This document shows positions 45,801 through 57,070 of a stretch of DNA of 64,000 bases, one piece after another (positions within the stretch are counted from its first letter, which is position 1; the number at the start of each line of letters is the position of its first letter). The translations under genes and the position numbers were made by a program. Below the pieces are notes generated by a model. The model saw nothing but the letters and a program-made list of their open reading frames with translations, was not told the DNA's origin and made no database searches. This stretch comes from Branchiostoma floridae. Taxonomy: Eukaryota; Chordata; Leptocardii; Amphioxiformes; Branchiostomatidae. Location: assembly GCF_000003815.2 (NCBI RefSeq), contig NW_023365716.1:512483-576482 (forward strand), given 5' to 3'.

Positions 45801-48800
45801 AAAGAAGGAAGGAAGGAATGATTGATTGATGGATAGATGGATTCGTGGACGGATGAATATAGGGAAAATCATTTATGCAAAATGAATTAATAATTATAGA
45901 AAAAGAGTTAACCTCGCTGACAGTTCTGTCCAGTCCATCCAGGTGAGCAGGTACATCTGTAGCCGCCATCTTGGTTCACACAGCGTCCATGTTGACATGG
46001 TTTGCTGGTGCACTTATTAATGTCTGTGGGATGAAAAATACACAAAGATATATACATCAATAAGAGAGAAAAGAAAAAAAAAACGAAGGAACAAATGCAC
46101 AAAAGAAAGAAGACAAGAGAAAGAAACAAGCGATGAAAGGTAAATATTAACTACTTAAAAAGTAAATGAAAACAGATATCAATAATTACAATTTACCAGT
46201 ATTCAGTGGAAGAGCCACGGTTGTTGTTGGCAAGGCCTCAACTTTAAGACCCTTGTGATTATCTCCAAACGTTCCTGTAGAACTGGATCCAAATGGTGAA
46301 GAGTGTGAAGTTGAGTTGTTAGAGACCATGATCAACACCGGAGTGCCTGTAACAGAATTTGTCATACCGTTAAGCTCACCAACAGAAGAAACATTTAGTG
46401 TACACCCTTAAAGTAATTAATAGCATTCTTAGTAATATATTGTTTCACGTATCATGTATTGTATTTATTTAGGTCAAAATGTATAGTTCTTATTGTATTT
46501 AGATATCATATTAGGGGACTCTAGGTTAGTGAGAGTTGAGAAGAGCAAGAAGATACGGAACAGCAAAAATTGTAACAAGTACAATGTATTTCAACATGTA
46601 TATACATGTGAGTTGAATTAAATGTGTTACTATCAATTCTACTGAGCTAATCTAATCATATTTAATAACAGAATACAAAATGCAGTCAATACTATACAAA
46701 CTGATATCGATACTGTAAAATATACAGGTGAACATTCCGGAACAAATAAATAAACAAACAAACAAACGTGGTTTCGTTAGCAGCTTCGATGTATGCGAAG
46801 TTGAAGGCGAGTCCGAAACGGTCGGTCTGCCTTCCTTGTCGGGTGTCTTCAGCCAAGGAGTACCTGGATGCTTCAGGTGAGCTCCAAATTGGGTCTTTGA
46901 AATCGACTCCTGGATACAAGCGTATACATGTCATCTTCACATATGCTCCTGCCTGATAATAAAATACTAGAGCCATCGCCTATCGTGGACTCAGCCAAGG
47001 AGTACATAGACGTATTGACTTATAAGACTCAGGATTAGGGCTGGGTACCGGTACAGAAAATTCAGGTCCAGGTCCAGGTTCAGAACCAGGACCTGAACCT
47101 GGACCTGATGCAGTATGACTCATACCAATGGTCCATTTCACTAAAAAAAATCTGTTTGGTGGAGTATTAGACTTAGAATGGCGTTTAAAACTCCCACAAC
47201 GCTAACTGCACATGTACGATTGGCTGTAAAACGTGGTAGAAATTACTATAAACTCTACTATACTTCACTCTTGTTATTTTCTTCCACCTGCAAGCGCCAA
47301 AACGTATGAATGCCTGATAAAATAATCTGTTAATTTTCTAATCGGTCCAACATCCGGTCCACCTAATTTTTTTCAGGTCCGGTTTTTCTGGACCGGTCCA
47401 ATAAGAAAAACCGGTTTTGTACCGGTACGCTGTACCGATACCCAGCCCTACTCAGGATGTAAACTGTGTTCGATGTAAACTGTATCTCTGTTATTTACTT
47501 TGTCTTGCCCCGTGACCTCAATGCGGCCTGCAGGCCGATTTGAGCTTTCATGAATAAACGAAGAATCAAACAAACCAACTGATATAGCTCAAGAGCATCT
47601 TCTCTCCTCTCCGCAAAGAGGACCAAAGAGAAACGGGGACTATGATGGGTTTGAATATAAGGCTACACATACTTGGTCAATCAGCAACAACACACTTGGA
47701 GGATAAATCCGCCTGACCCACCAGGCCTAACTTACCGTCCTCACAGCCATGAGACGAGGTCCCAGGACAGCAGCGATGACGGCTGCCGCAGTCACCACGA
47801 CTCCGCAGCCCAGCAGGAGCCAGAATAGACTGCTAGACTTTCCCTCAGTCCATAATCCTAAAATTTTGTGAAACATTAAGTCTTTTAGGCCTGCAAGATC
47901 AAAGCCGAAAGACTGTGTATCATGCAGTCCATGCAGCTCTATATATAGAAGGGCACACGCTTTATCTATTTATTTTTTCTTAAAAGAATGATTGTACAGG
48001 GAACTTAACATTAAAAAGAGAGCCAGAGAGCCAGACAAACAGACAGACATACAGAGAAACAGGCAGACATAGAGACTGACAGAGAGAAACAGACACAAAC
48101 AAATACTCACCAAGCAGAGGTTAGGCTCCGGCTGTTTTTTAACGTTTTTTTGGTCGTTTTATCGGGCTTTCTATTTTGTCATTTTTGGCGACGCCCCAGG
48201 GGCGAGCCTAATATTATAGTGTGCGACCGTTTGACAAGAATTCCCAGAATTCCGTAGGCATGTGAGGAATTTTTACAGGCATGCGCAGTAGTATCATCTG
48301 AGTATTCCCCAGGGAATTTATTTTGAGGAGGTTTCAAGTATGTTTTGGGGGAAATGGGTATAATACGATGACAAAATCGATGTAATGAACTAGGAATATT
48401 ATGTTAAGTTTTAGATTCTTTTTTGTTTCACGTATAAAGTCTGCTATGTTTTGAATTGTTAAAAATCTATTGCTTTGTTGAGTAGACGGCAACATGTAAT
48501 CAAAGCAATGTTTAGTGTTAAGTTCTTTATGACCGCCTGAATGACTATACAGCACATCACATTTTAACAAATTACCAGATATTATGTAGCAATAGACGAG
48601 ATAAGTGGGTCAGCCATATATTTTGGCTTGTATTTAGGACCATTTGGTGTATAGATGTCGTGTATGTATGAGGATTGTAATGTTTGGTATGAGGGTTTTT
48701 ATTTCATTGTGTTTTAAGTCATGTATGGTTGTGGGACTCGTGCTATTTCACGATTTTTTTCTGCTGTGATGTTCATTTGATTTTTTCTGCAATGATATGG

Positions 48801-51800
48801 TCGCACAGACCAAACCATCGCGATCAGGGCTTGCGCTAGTCAGTCGATTCACTCTGTAACCTTAGGGTTGTCATGACGACGTTTACCTGTGTGCACAGAG
48901 AGGGAGAAAGGAAAGATATGAATACGTTGATTCCGCAATAAGTGATAGAAACTAAGAAACTTTTGTTTGTCTTGATCGGTGGAAATTAGATTATTCTGTC
49001 AGTTACAACACACAACAATTCATCTGTGGATGCTAACGTGTCATCACTTTGACCGATAAAGACTATATGTCTCATAACCAGAGGTAATCTCCAGCCAGAT
49101 CCACGGTGGCGTAATATATAGCATCAAAGTACTGGTCCTCACTTGACTCCCTTTGGCCGGCTATACTCCTTGGCCAGCTTTGATACTATCTTATGGCACC
49201 GTAGGATCTGCTTGGAGATTAAACCAGAGGGAACAAAAACGAAGTATCTTAAAATTTTGGTGGAGCCCGAGTGTCGACACTTAAAAGAAGTAAAATAAAC
49301 ACAATACACCGCCGATCCGAGTACAATTGTAACTTAATGATTATTATAGGATTCTGACACATATGGGCTCCATATGGAAGCCTCCGAATTCCATGACGCA
49401 GTGGCAGTTGTCTGCTAACGAGTACTCTAGAGACTTGAGAATTCTGAGAAAGACAATCTTGTGCTCTCTTGAGACCGTCGAGAGGGGCGGCTCGCTTAGA
49501 GAGTGACATGATCAATGGACATGCGGTTTCAATAGTCTGTCCCCGTCGGTTACATAAACAGTAGTGATGTTAGGACCGGTCCGAACAGATGAACTAGACA
49601 AGAGAGAGGAGTACTAATCGACTCTGTGCGATTAAAGATCGTTCCGGCCACGACAACATTGCGTCTGTTCTCACTCTCTTGCCGGAGATCCTCTCCTCTA
49701 CGAAACGACCAGCCCCGACTATACTCCTTTACACAATAAATACGGACACAACAATATCTCTTTTTTGGCTTGGCTTCGCGCAAACAAAGACACAACAATA
49801 CATATGTGGAAACTAACGTTTCAGCACAAACGACTGCAATATGCAGTGCACAGGGACGTCGGGTGGCTCCAGTCTAACGTAAACCAGAATACCGAATCTT
49901 TTACTTATCAAACAACTAATGTCCCGGAACCACAGGAAACGGCAGGAACCCCTCTGCCCGTCGGGAAGAGGCTTGTCTTGTCCACAGAGGCCTCCCGGTT
50001 GGATGCTCCCGCGACGACGACTCCTTCGACGTCGGGCCGTCGGGCCGTCGTTGTCTGCCGAGTCGTGCTGTGGAATCACGCCTGTAGAGGTTGGGGTCGG
50101 ACAGGACAACGCATAGCAACCACTGACGCACAAAACACCGGCCTCCTAACCTCGACACCTCACCTACGCCTCAACTAATCTCCATCGCCTTCACCTCTAC
50201 CTCTCGACATTAATAATCATCAACACATAAACACAAACATAGACATTCCGACAACTACAAGTGACAAAACGCCGGACACACTTGACCTGCCATGGAAACA
50301 TCATACGAGATTTAAAATAACGAACTACACATTACTATCGTACCCCGGGGAGTAAAGCCCATATGTCCTATCCGCTGCCGGCCTTCATGTGCCCGGATTT
50401 TTCCGCCACCCGGTAGAATCCGCCGAAGTGTGGCTTTCCTGGACACACTACAGCTTCAGTCCCTTCCTACACACTATCAGACCCGCCCGCTTTCAAAATA
50501 AGTTCCACTGTTCGCTAACCCACATGTATATCTATATCAATCAAAACAGCTCTATATCTTACATCTAAACTGACCCATCTGGTGACGCCCCCACTGACTT
50601 CCGCCACGTTCACATAATACTCGCCGCTCAGAGCGTGACCGAAGGTTTGTCACAGAATTGTTTCTTCACTGTCCTATATAGAAAAATTACCTAGCTAAAG
50701 CTACTCTACTCTAATACATAACTGCTGAAAACAGATAGAATTCTCTCTACTCCCCCCTGACCCAGATTTGGTCGGGAAACGTTGGACCCCACTGAACTCC
50801 TGGCCGCTCACGATCACAAACTCCCGACCACTCAGTCGCAAATCTAACTAAGTCGCCAACAAATTCTGAAACTACGACAACAAAACAGAATGAACTAAAT
50901 AACAACAGGAACAAGGCCGGTGTGCACGATGCGCTAATGATATTACGCGAGCCCACCAACCTTTCCTTCTCTGTCTCTCTCCCCGGGCCCGCTCTTGCCT
51001 CGGTCACTACTCCGCCCGCCGCGTGGCCGTCCGACCATGCCCCAGTCACTGCCGCTCCCCTTCAGGCTTCCCGCTACTACAGGCCGTTACCGCCGCAGTC
51101 ACTCCGGGCCGACGCTCTCTCAGTCTCAGAGTCGGAATCGGCCTGCATCTCTCGGACGCCTCCCCTCCTGCTTGCCCCTGTAACCGACACTTGGTCGTCG
51201 CCTCGCCCCTTGCTGGTCAACCCCGCCGGCTCGGTACTCCAGGCCGGCGTCTCTCTCAGTGTCGAAGTCAGCCTGCGTCTCAGAACGCCTCCTTGTCACC
51301 CTCGTTTGACTCACCCCAGCCGTACTACCAGATGTCACAGTGGCCAGGTAGTGAGTCAAGGATCAGGACAGAGGCATGGTGGTTGCGGAGATGAAAGACT
51401 TTATCTAGTGCACACGTCTTCCCCTGCCGGTATCGATAGGTTGAATCCCCCCTGCCCTGCCACGTCTGTCTAATACCCATCCCCTCTCCATCTGGTCCCA
51501 CTTAGTCCCAACTCCAGGGGTTGGTGATCACGATGTCACCTCGTGACACCACCACAAACGGGTCTAATATTCCGTAAAAATGGGACACATTTATTTCATT
51601 CTGCAACCTAAAAAAGCAAAAAACAACCATGGCGAATCAGAACCTTTCTTAAGTACTACGTTTTAACGGCTACATTGGTTCCTTTTATTGACGAAGCGTA
51701 AAAGAATGAATTCTTGGATCGTCTTTCTTGAGGTGTGCTTCAAAGGTCGGCCGTATGATTTCTGCCCGTCCTGATATTATCTAGTCTTATAACAATAACG

Positions 51801-53442
51801 AGTTCAGCGTGTCATTAATCAGTTTAAAGGCGTACGACGGAATCATCCGGGACCTACGTAGGGTGTTGCGATCCATATATGATCGACGACATCGGCGAAA
51901 ATAACCCGCAACTTGCCCTGGACAATCCGTTCCAAACTAGGCATCTTATCCACTATCTAGTGAATAATATCTTCTGCCGGATAGCTTAGTTCATTTTTGT
52001 AGTTTAGTCATAAAAATGACTGATATTGTGGGAAAGAGAATACAACTAGGATTGATCAAGCAAATATAAAGAAAAGTTGAGATTTTTACAATAATCCGAC
52101 GCGCGAGGCATAGCAACACGGCTCACAGAACGCATATGGACGGTGACTACTACTAAATCAACTTAGGAACAGTGTGACAGCAGCTCGTTATGGTAAAGCA
52201 AAGATAACATCTAGCTGACCAGCGATTAAGTGGGAACAGGCAGTAGGTCTAGTAGATAACAGTGGGGACAGCCTGTTTCCACATGGAGGAGGGTTTGGCG
52301 GGCGTCAGAGCAAGGCCCACCCAGCCAGGTTTGGCGGCCCCGGCCCCCGGAGGGATGGACCGAGGATGCGATGCTTCGATTGCAATGAACCAGGCCACGC
52401 AGATCTCTCGGATAAAGCCGGTAAAAGTGTTGTAATATACATAAAACAGCTATCATATGTCACTGTGTGCAATTCAGGGTATGACATTGATCAAAACGGG
52501 ATGAGTGATACTTCAGACATCGATATGCCAAAAACTGGCCAAAAGCAACCAGTCAGTAATATGATATCGCCGATAATCCGGGAGCTACACGGAAGACCGT
52601 ACCCTCTAGTACCGCCTATATTTATAATCTCGGCCCCAGTTTACGGATATATCTGATTGGCAAATGAGGACTTTATTTGTATAACAATGAGAAACATTTA
52701 TGGTCACTCGTCACAAGAGATCACCTTTCCTGTTAACAGCAATGCCCTATAAACATCCATCGCTTAAAGCAATCTTCATACATACAGCCAGGTGAAAGAA
52801 TAGAACACAAAAACAACACACCTACAACAACAATCATTATACTTAATACTTATAAACAATAAAACCGTCGCCATGGCAATAGTTTTAATTGCCACACTTT
52901 TTTCTTACTGTGCCGGACACAGTAAGAAAAAATGACAAAATAGAAAGCCCGATAAAAACGACTAAAAAAAACGTTAAAAAACAGCCGGAGCCTAACCTCT
53001 GCTTGGAGAGTAACAAACAGAAAGAGACAGACGGCATGTTTCAGGTTTGCCGGTTTGCCATCATGCATGGATGCGCAGGCGGGACATGGTTATGGCGGCG
53101 GGGGTGGTAGCCTACGGTGGTTCGTGGCACTACTCAGTTACTGATTTATAAATTACTAGTTCATTTCTCTTAATTCTGATGAAAATGTGTTATCCTAGAA
53201 GATAGCACCTGCTTCTGGCGTCGTACACCTCTCTAAACACAAATTTGCATTTCAAAACCTGAAAATCATAACAACAACAAGAACCGTTGATTGCAATCTG
53301 GGATGGTTTGAGTTGAATTATTCATTGATAATCCACAAAGCTTGTTTTCGTGGGCACTTCATGAATAACTTAAGGTCAGCAAGAAACAAACAAATACAGA
53401 TAAAATATGGCTCGTTACTGCCACTCTCATAGAGAGAGAGAG

Positions 53443-53477
<35 letters not shown>

Positions 53478-56270
53478 GTGGTGGAGAGGGAGACCGAGAG
53501 AGATGGAAAGATCGAGAGAGACAGAGACAGACGGACACAGAGAGACAGGCAGAGAGACAGACAAACACAGCCAGACTCTTGATGCTTCTGTGGTTGCGTA
53601 CCTTTCTTAATATATTTCATAACCGGATATTTACAACCAAAACAAGAACCGTTGATTGCAATCTGGGGTGGTTTGAATTGAATCATTTATCAATAATCCA
53701 CAAAGCTTGTTTTCGTGGACAATTCATGAATAACCTAAGGTCAGCAAGCAGCAAACAAAACAAATGAATTCGGCCAGTTCATATTGAACAGCGAGCCATT
53801 TTAAAGTGGACAAAAACATCTGAATCCTACAATTTCTATACCGCTATGTTTCATGCAACTTTTTGTCAAGAACGGCATACAGGACAGTGCACACCTATTG
53901 TTCTTTAGATTCCAACAGGTTGAAAATGAATGTAAACTGGAATAATTTCGCATCATGTCTGTTTTTGTAAACCTGCAAAAACCCCCAGCAATCAATAGCT
54001 TTCTTTTCTGTGACATATTCATATAGTTCATTATATGTTACTTTGCTGTTTTATCTAGCTGCATATAGCTCTAGCATTAAGAAGAATCTGCACGTACCTC
54101 TAACTCTGTCACAGAATCCGGGTGTGTCATTCTCCCCGTCTCGGCTTGTATCCCGGGATGTACGAGACGTGTCTGAGCGCGACTCTTGTCGGGGGTATGG
54201 ACGCGCCGTCGGGTGCTGACCGAGCGCAGTGCGCTTCAACCCAGGAGCGAACCCGAAGATGCTCTCCCCAGCCGGATCCACAGTTTCGTACTTTCTGCCC
54301 GGTAATGGTGGTGGCATATTTCGACCATCCGTATCTTCAGTGCACTGTTTCTTAGACCCGGGGCCCGATGCGAAGATACTGTAACCGTGAGGATCTGTGT
54401 ATTCGTACTTTCTGTTCTCTTCGTCCTTCTGGTCCTTTTCTTTGTCTTTCATGGTGAGATGGTGAGCATTTCTTGCCGGCATTGGCGGAGGAGTATCTCT
54501 ACCATCCGTATATTCACCGCACTGTTTCTTTGTCTCAGGACTCGATGCAAAGATACCGTAACCATGCGGATCGGTGTCTTCGTGCTTTCTGTTCGGTTCT
54601 TCGCCGCTTCCGTCCAGTTGTTCTTTCTCTTTGCCTCCCATGGCATGGTGGCGTAGTGAGGGCTTTTTGTCGGGCAAAGGAGCTGGAACGTCTTCGACAT
54701 GCTGTTTTTTGGAGGATGGTCTTGAATCGTGCACATCCTTTTTTGGGAGATGACGTGGCGAGTGTTCATTGGATTTCAGTCCAGAAGGCAAGGCAAAGAT
54801 GCTTTCACCATGCGGGTCTACATCTTCGTATTTCCTTCCCATTTCTTCATTATTTACATCCATTTCTTGTTTTCTTAACCCAGAGCTCGATTCTTTGACA
54901 TTTTTATCTTCCAAAACTTCAGACTTTTCTTCCTGTGACGAATTGTAGACTTCTGTTTCTGTATAATTGTGTTTAGGGTTTTTATTTGGTTTGATACTGT
55001 AAGCACAATCTGGTGAGAAGTATGTATCGCAATATGACTGGTCGCTGTGCTCAGACCACACGAACCGGTGGTCGCCCATGTCGAAATGGCGAGGGGAGGG
55101 CACACTGTTTCCACCATGCTCTAATCCGACGACTTTGTCTTCTTTATTCTCTTTAGATTCATTGTAAACTTCAATGTGACGTTTGCGAGGAGGGGGTAGA
55201 TCCGGCACGGCACGTTTCAACCCTGAGCCTAGAACCACGTCTACACCGCTGGACTGTAGATCCACCTCCTCGTATCTCTGTAACACTTTTTCGCGGGAAA
55301 ACTCTGTGCTGCGTGCCGCCATTTTTCTGCGACGTCCAGGTGAGTGTTCTTCAATGTCCCGGTTGCGAGGAGGTGGTAGATCCGGCACAGCACGTTTCAA
55401 CCCGGAGCCCAGTACCACATCTACACCGCTGGAGTCTAGTTCTGCATCCTCATATTTCTTCCACACTTTGTCAGTGGGTTGCTCTGTGGTGCGTCCCTTC
55501 ATTTTTGTACCATGTCCAGGTGCGAGTTCAGTGGACGAACCGTGTTGGAACTGAGAACTCGGTACAAAGGTCTTGTCCCCACACGGATCCGTGTTGTCTG
55601 ACTTCTTAGTCGGCAGTGGAGATGGAAGATTTGTACCATCAGCATCCACATCATCCTGTTTGGGAGGCGAGGAACTCTGTGCGAAGATACTGTCACCAGC
55701 CGGATCAACATCTTCGTACTTTCTGTCCAAATCGTCGTTGTTTCCATCTTCTTGGTCATTCTCGTTTCCTCCTGTGTCAAGACTATGAGACTCTCTTGTC
55801 GGCAATGTCGGAGGAGCATTTTCATGATCCACAAGTTCATTGGTCTGTTTTAGTGGCCAAGATCCCAACGCAAAGATTTTTTCACCAGCCGGATTGACAT
55901 CTTTGCACTTTCTGACCAGTTCATCGTTCCTTCCGTCCATTTTCTCTTTGCCTCCCGTTTCAAGACTGTGACACTTTCCTAGTGTCGGCGAAACGTTTTT
56001 TCTACCATCGTCATTGTCTTGTTTTAGTGGCCAAGAACCCAACGTAGTGATACTTCTTTTATCTCCAGAATCCGCAGCTTCGGGCTTCGCTGGTGGCAGG
56101 TTTCTTGGCGGTAAGGTTGGTGGGGCATTTCTATCACCCGCATGCACATGTTCAACTTCTTGTTGTTTTGTTGACAGCCGCGCGTTGTACACCTCTACTT
56201 CTGCGTGATGTCCACGCGGTGTTTCTTTGGCAAGCGGAAGCCGGGAGCCCAATGCCTTCCAGTTCTTCAT
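42782..56270 (-). CDS. Type II membrane receptor: repetitive cytoplasmic tail, TM, four EGF domains, C-type lectin domain
   Basis: Eleven exons in frame (3501 nt, 1166 residues plus stop): 54098-56270, 47736-47857, 46760-46952, 46197-46346, 45913-46023, 45620-45736, 45328-45444, 45032-45142, 44575-44745, 43707-43885, 42782-42838. Order in the protein: cytoplasmic tail 1-725 with about ten degenerate repeats carrying YEDVDP-type tyrosine motifs and PPLPxR proline motifs; TM helix about 735-757; extracellular stalk to 879; four six-cysteine EGF domains 880-1031; C-type lectin domain 1032-1166 with WIGL, QPN and WND. A single internal TM with the long tail first gives type II topology, as in many lectin receptors. 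EGF and lectin exons join mostly in phase 1, the classic shuffling phase. Function is inferred: surface recognition with SH2/SH3 signalling. The end of exon 3 is the weakest junction. A 4.9-kb transposon occupies intron 1. Confidence 0.75.
43707..43885 (-). CDS. Lectin receptor CTLD exon 2
   Basis: A 179-bp exon (phase 1 to 0) coding [20 protein letters not shown] then [24 protein letters not shown] and QPN are the domain hallmarks. QPN is intermediate between mannose-type EPN and galactose-type QPD, so sugar preference cannot be read. [11 protein letters not shown] end follows. Confidence 0.85.
44575..44745 (-). CDS. Lectin receptor CTLD exon 1
   Basis: A 171-bp, phase 1-1 exon coding [20 protein letters not shown] then [20 protein letters not shown] and [16 protein letters not shown]. 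It is the N-terminal half of a long-form C-type lectin domain (C-P-W, CYK, A-x3-C, L-S-I). Confidence 0.85.
45032..45142 (-). CDS. Lectin receptor EGF domain 4
   Basis: A 111-bp, phase 1-1 exon coding [20 protein letters not shown] then [16 protein letters not shown]. It joins in phase 1 to the first lectin exon. Confidence 0.85.
45328..45444 (-). CDS. Lectin receptor EGF domain 3
   Basis: A 117-bp, phase 1-1 exon coding [20 protein letters not shown] then [19 protein letters not shown]. The donor is AAA|GTGAGA. Confidence 0.85.
45620..45736 (-). CDS. Lectin receptor EGF domain 2
   Basis: A 117-bp, phase 1-1 exon coding [20 protein letters not shown] then [19 protein letters not shown]. It has the cbEGF signature, with two residues more than EGF 1 before the second Cys. 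Confidence 0.85.
45913..46023 (-). CDS. Lectin receptor EGF domain 1
   Basis: A 111-bp, phase 1-1 exon coding [20 protein letters not shown] then [17 protein letters not shown]. There are six cysteines. The DIN start and the C-x-N-x4-Y-x-C hydroxylation motif indicate a calcium-binding EGF. Confidence 0.85.
46197..46346 (-). CDS. Lectin receptor exon 4: Ser/Thr-rich stalk
   Basis: A 150-bp, phase 1-1 exon coding [20 protein letters not shown] then [20 protein letters not shown]. It is rich in Ser and Thr with an NNS/NST sequon, a likely O-glycosylated stalk. Confidence 0.7.
46760..46952 (-). CDS. Lectin receptor exon 3: extracellular segment, donor uncertain
   Basis: This exon codes [20 protein letters not shown] then [20 protein letters not shown] and a SEA-like stretch [17 protein letters not shown]. 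The 3' end falls in a (GTTT)4 run, where each GT is a possible donor in a different phase. Only the third (after 46760) gives phase 1, as the next exon needs. The acceptor ATCAG is acceptable. Confidence 0.55.
47036..47450. mobile_element. hAT-type MITE
   Basis: A 415-bp element with a perfect 8-bp duplication CTCAGGAT (47028-47035 and 47451-47458) and termini TAGGGCTGGGTACCGGTACA and GTACCGATACCCAGCCCTA. An 8-bp duplication with such ends fits hAT. The interior carries CCGGTCC and CAGGTCCAGG motifs in both orientations. It lies in intron 2 of the lectin receptor gene. Confidence 0.85.
47736..47857 (-). CDS. Lectin receptor exon 2: transmembrane helix
   Basis: A 122-bp exon (phase 1 to 0) coding [20 protein letters not shown] then [20 protein letters not shown]. 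One clear hydrophobic helix is followed by basic residues. Its phase fits the tail exon 6 kb upstream. Confidence 0.75.
48104..53012. mobile_element. 4.9-kb TIR transposon in intron 1 of the lectin receptor
   Basis: The ends are the TACTCTCC-family inverted repeats (about 80 bp, here starting TACTCACCAAGCAGAGG and ending CCTCTGCTTGGAGAGTA). They are flanked by a 9-bp duplication matching at 8 of 9 positions (48095-48103 ACAAACAAA, 53013-53021 ACAAACAGA). Long TIRs with a 9-bp duplication suggest a Mutator-like element. The interior is not a clear transposase: 49.6-51.5 kb is GC-rich with overlapping open frames on both strands, and 52.32-52.41 kb codes a Gly/Arg stretch followed by a zinc-knuckle-like [14 protein letters not shown] lacking the last Cys. 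It may carry captured foreign sequence. Confidence 0.7.
49086..49226. mobile_element. MITE of the TAATCTCCAAGCAGATCC family
   Basis: The inverted ends TAATCTCCAGCCAGATCC and GGATCTGCTTGGAGATTA enclose CCGGCTATACTCCTTGGCC. Reverse-complemented it matches the remnant at 9028-9110. It is nested inside the 4.9-kb element. Confidence 0.65.
53281..53402 (+). repeat. Direct repeat copy 1
   Basis: It begins GAACCGTTGATTGCAATCTG and ends in AAGGTCAGCAAGAAACAAACAA. A second copy of about 125 bp lies at 53647-53762 with about 90 percent identity by eye. The spacer is a microsatellite. Confidence 0.8.
53437..53580 (+). repeat. (TG)n and GAGA-rich microsatellite
   Basis: GAGAGAGAGA then a run of TG dinucleotides, followed by AGAGAGACAGACA-type purine repeats. 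Cys/Val and Ser/Leu frames here are artefacts. Confidence 0.9.
53647..53762 (+). repeat. Direct repeat copy 2
   Basis: It begins GAACCGTTGATTGCAATCTG and ends in AAGGTCAGCAAGCAGCAAAC. It is the partner of 53281-53402. Confidence 0.8.
54098..56270 (-). CDS. Lectin receptor exon 1: repetitive cytoplasmic tail
   Basis: A 2173-bp open exon starting ATG-AAG-AAC (56270) and ending GAG|GTACGTG, phase 1. It codes about 724 hydrophilic residues with no signal peptide or TM. Units of about 60-80 residues repeat a core such as [15 protein letters not shown] (Tyr at residue 185), [20 protein letters not shown] and [15 protein letters not shown]. Proline motifs [16 protein letters not shown] and PPPLPGRK fit SH3 ligands, and EVYN recurs three times. 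Some units have lost the tyrosine (RKCKDV, RKHEDT). Two adjacent units ([15 protein letters not shown]) are near-identical, so expansion is recent. It could alternatively be an independent intronless gene, but the phase match with the TM exon argues for fusion. Confidence 0.8.
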
Positions 56271-57070
56271 AATGCTTATTTTGGTGGCTACTTCGAGTTC
56301 TGTACCTCTGCTTTAAAAGAACAATAAAAAAAAACACAATAGTAATAGTAACTCTCACCACCGAGTACAGAGTAACAACAGCGCCGTGTCTTCACTTCGC
56401 CCGCCGCATGCTGAAAACCAACTTCTACCGTCCTCGTGATTTAGTGAGCCGCGTGGCTCACGGTAACATTAATACAGGTTGTTTATGAGCAATAGCAGTA
56501 TAACAACTGTATATGAGACATATTCTGAAGCACGTCAACAATTACGTGCACACGTCACACAAAGGCTCATACCAGACCAATCCTATCAACAGAGTATCAA
56601 CTCATTGAGAAGTGAATTCATTTCTGAGAACCTGTTTATTTTTTGCGTGGGATTTTCTTGAATATACATGACTTGGGCACTTTGATACCTTACCTTTATA
56701 AGGAGAAAGGTGAGAAATCTTTGTATGCGGTGGCCTTGAGACTACTAAGGGTTGTTGACTTCTCAAATCTAAAGGTGGGTTCACACGTGCGTATATGTGC
56801 AAGACCGAATGAGATCCGTATGCCGGTATGGAAGCCTTAGTCTGTACCAGGCTCCACAGGCTACTAGAAAAAAAGTAGAAGTTGTACAAATCAAGACAGA
56901 TAACATATCAGTCGATTTAGCTTGGTCGTTAACCATACTTCTCCGTCAGCTAATTCCCCGTGGCATGTTATGCGTGTATATTTGTCCAATTTTTAACTAT
57001 TTTTCCGGCGACCTGTGGAGCCTGGTAGAGGTTTAACGCCTACAAAACATATAGACATTTTACGGACATT
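56271..57070. other. 5' flank of the lectin receptor gene
   Basis: No further exon is recognised. The presumed 5' UTR lies just right of 56270 on the minus strand. No core promoter motif can be named with confidence. Confidence 0.35.

Noticed and set aside
50922-51473. 183-codon plus-strand frame and overlapping minus frames
   Set aside because: Low-complexity, GC-rich open frames on both strands with no recognised domain; most likely a composition effect inside the 4.9-kb transposon.
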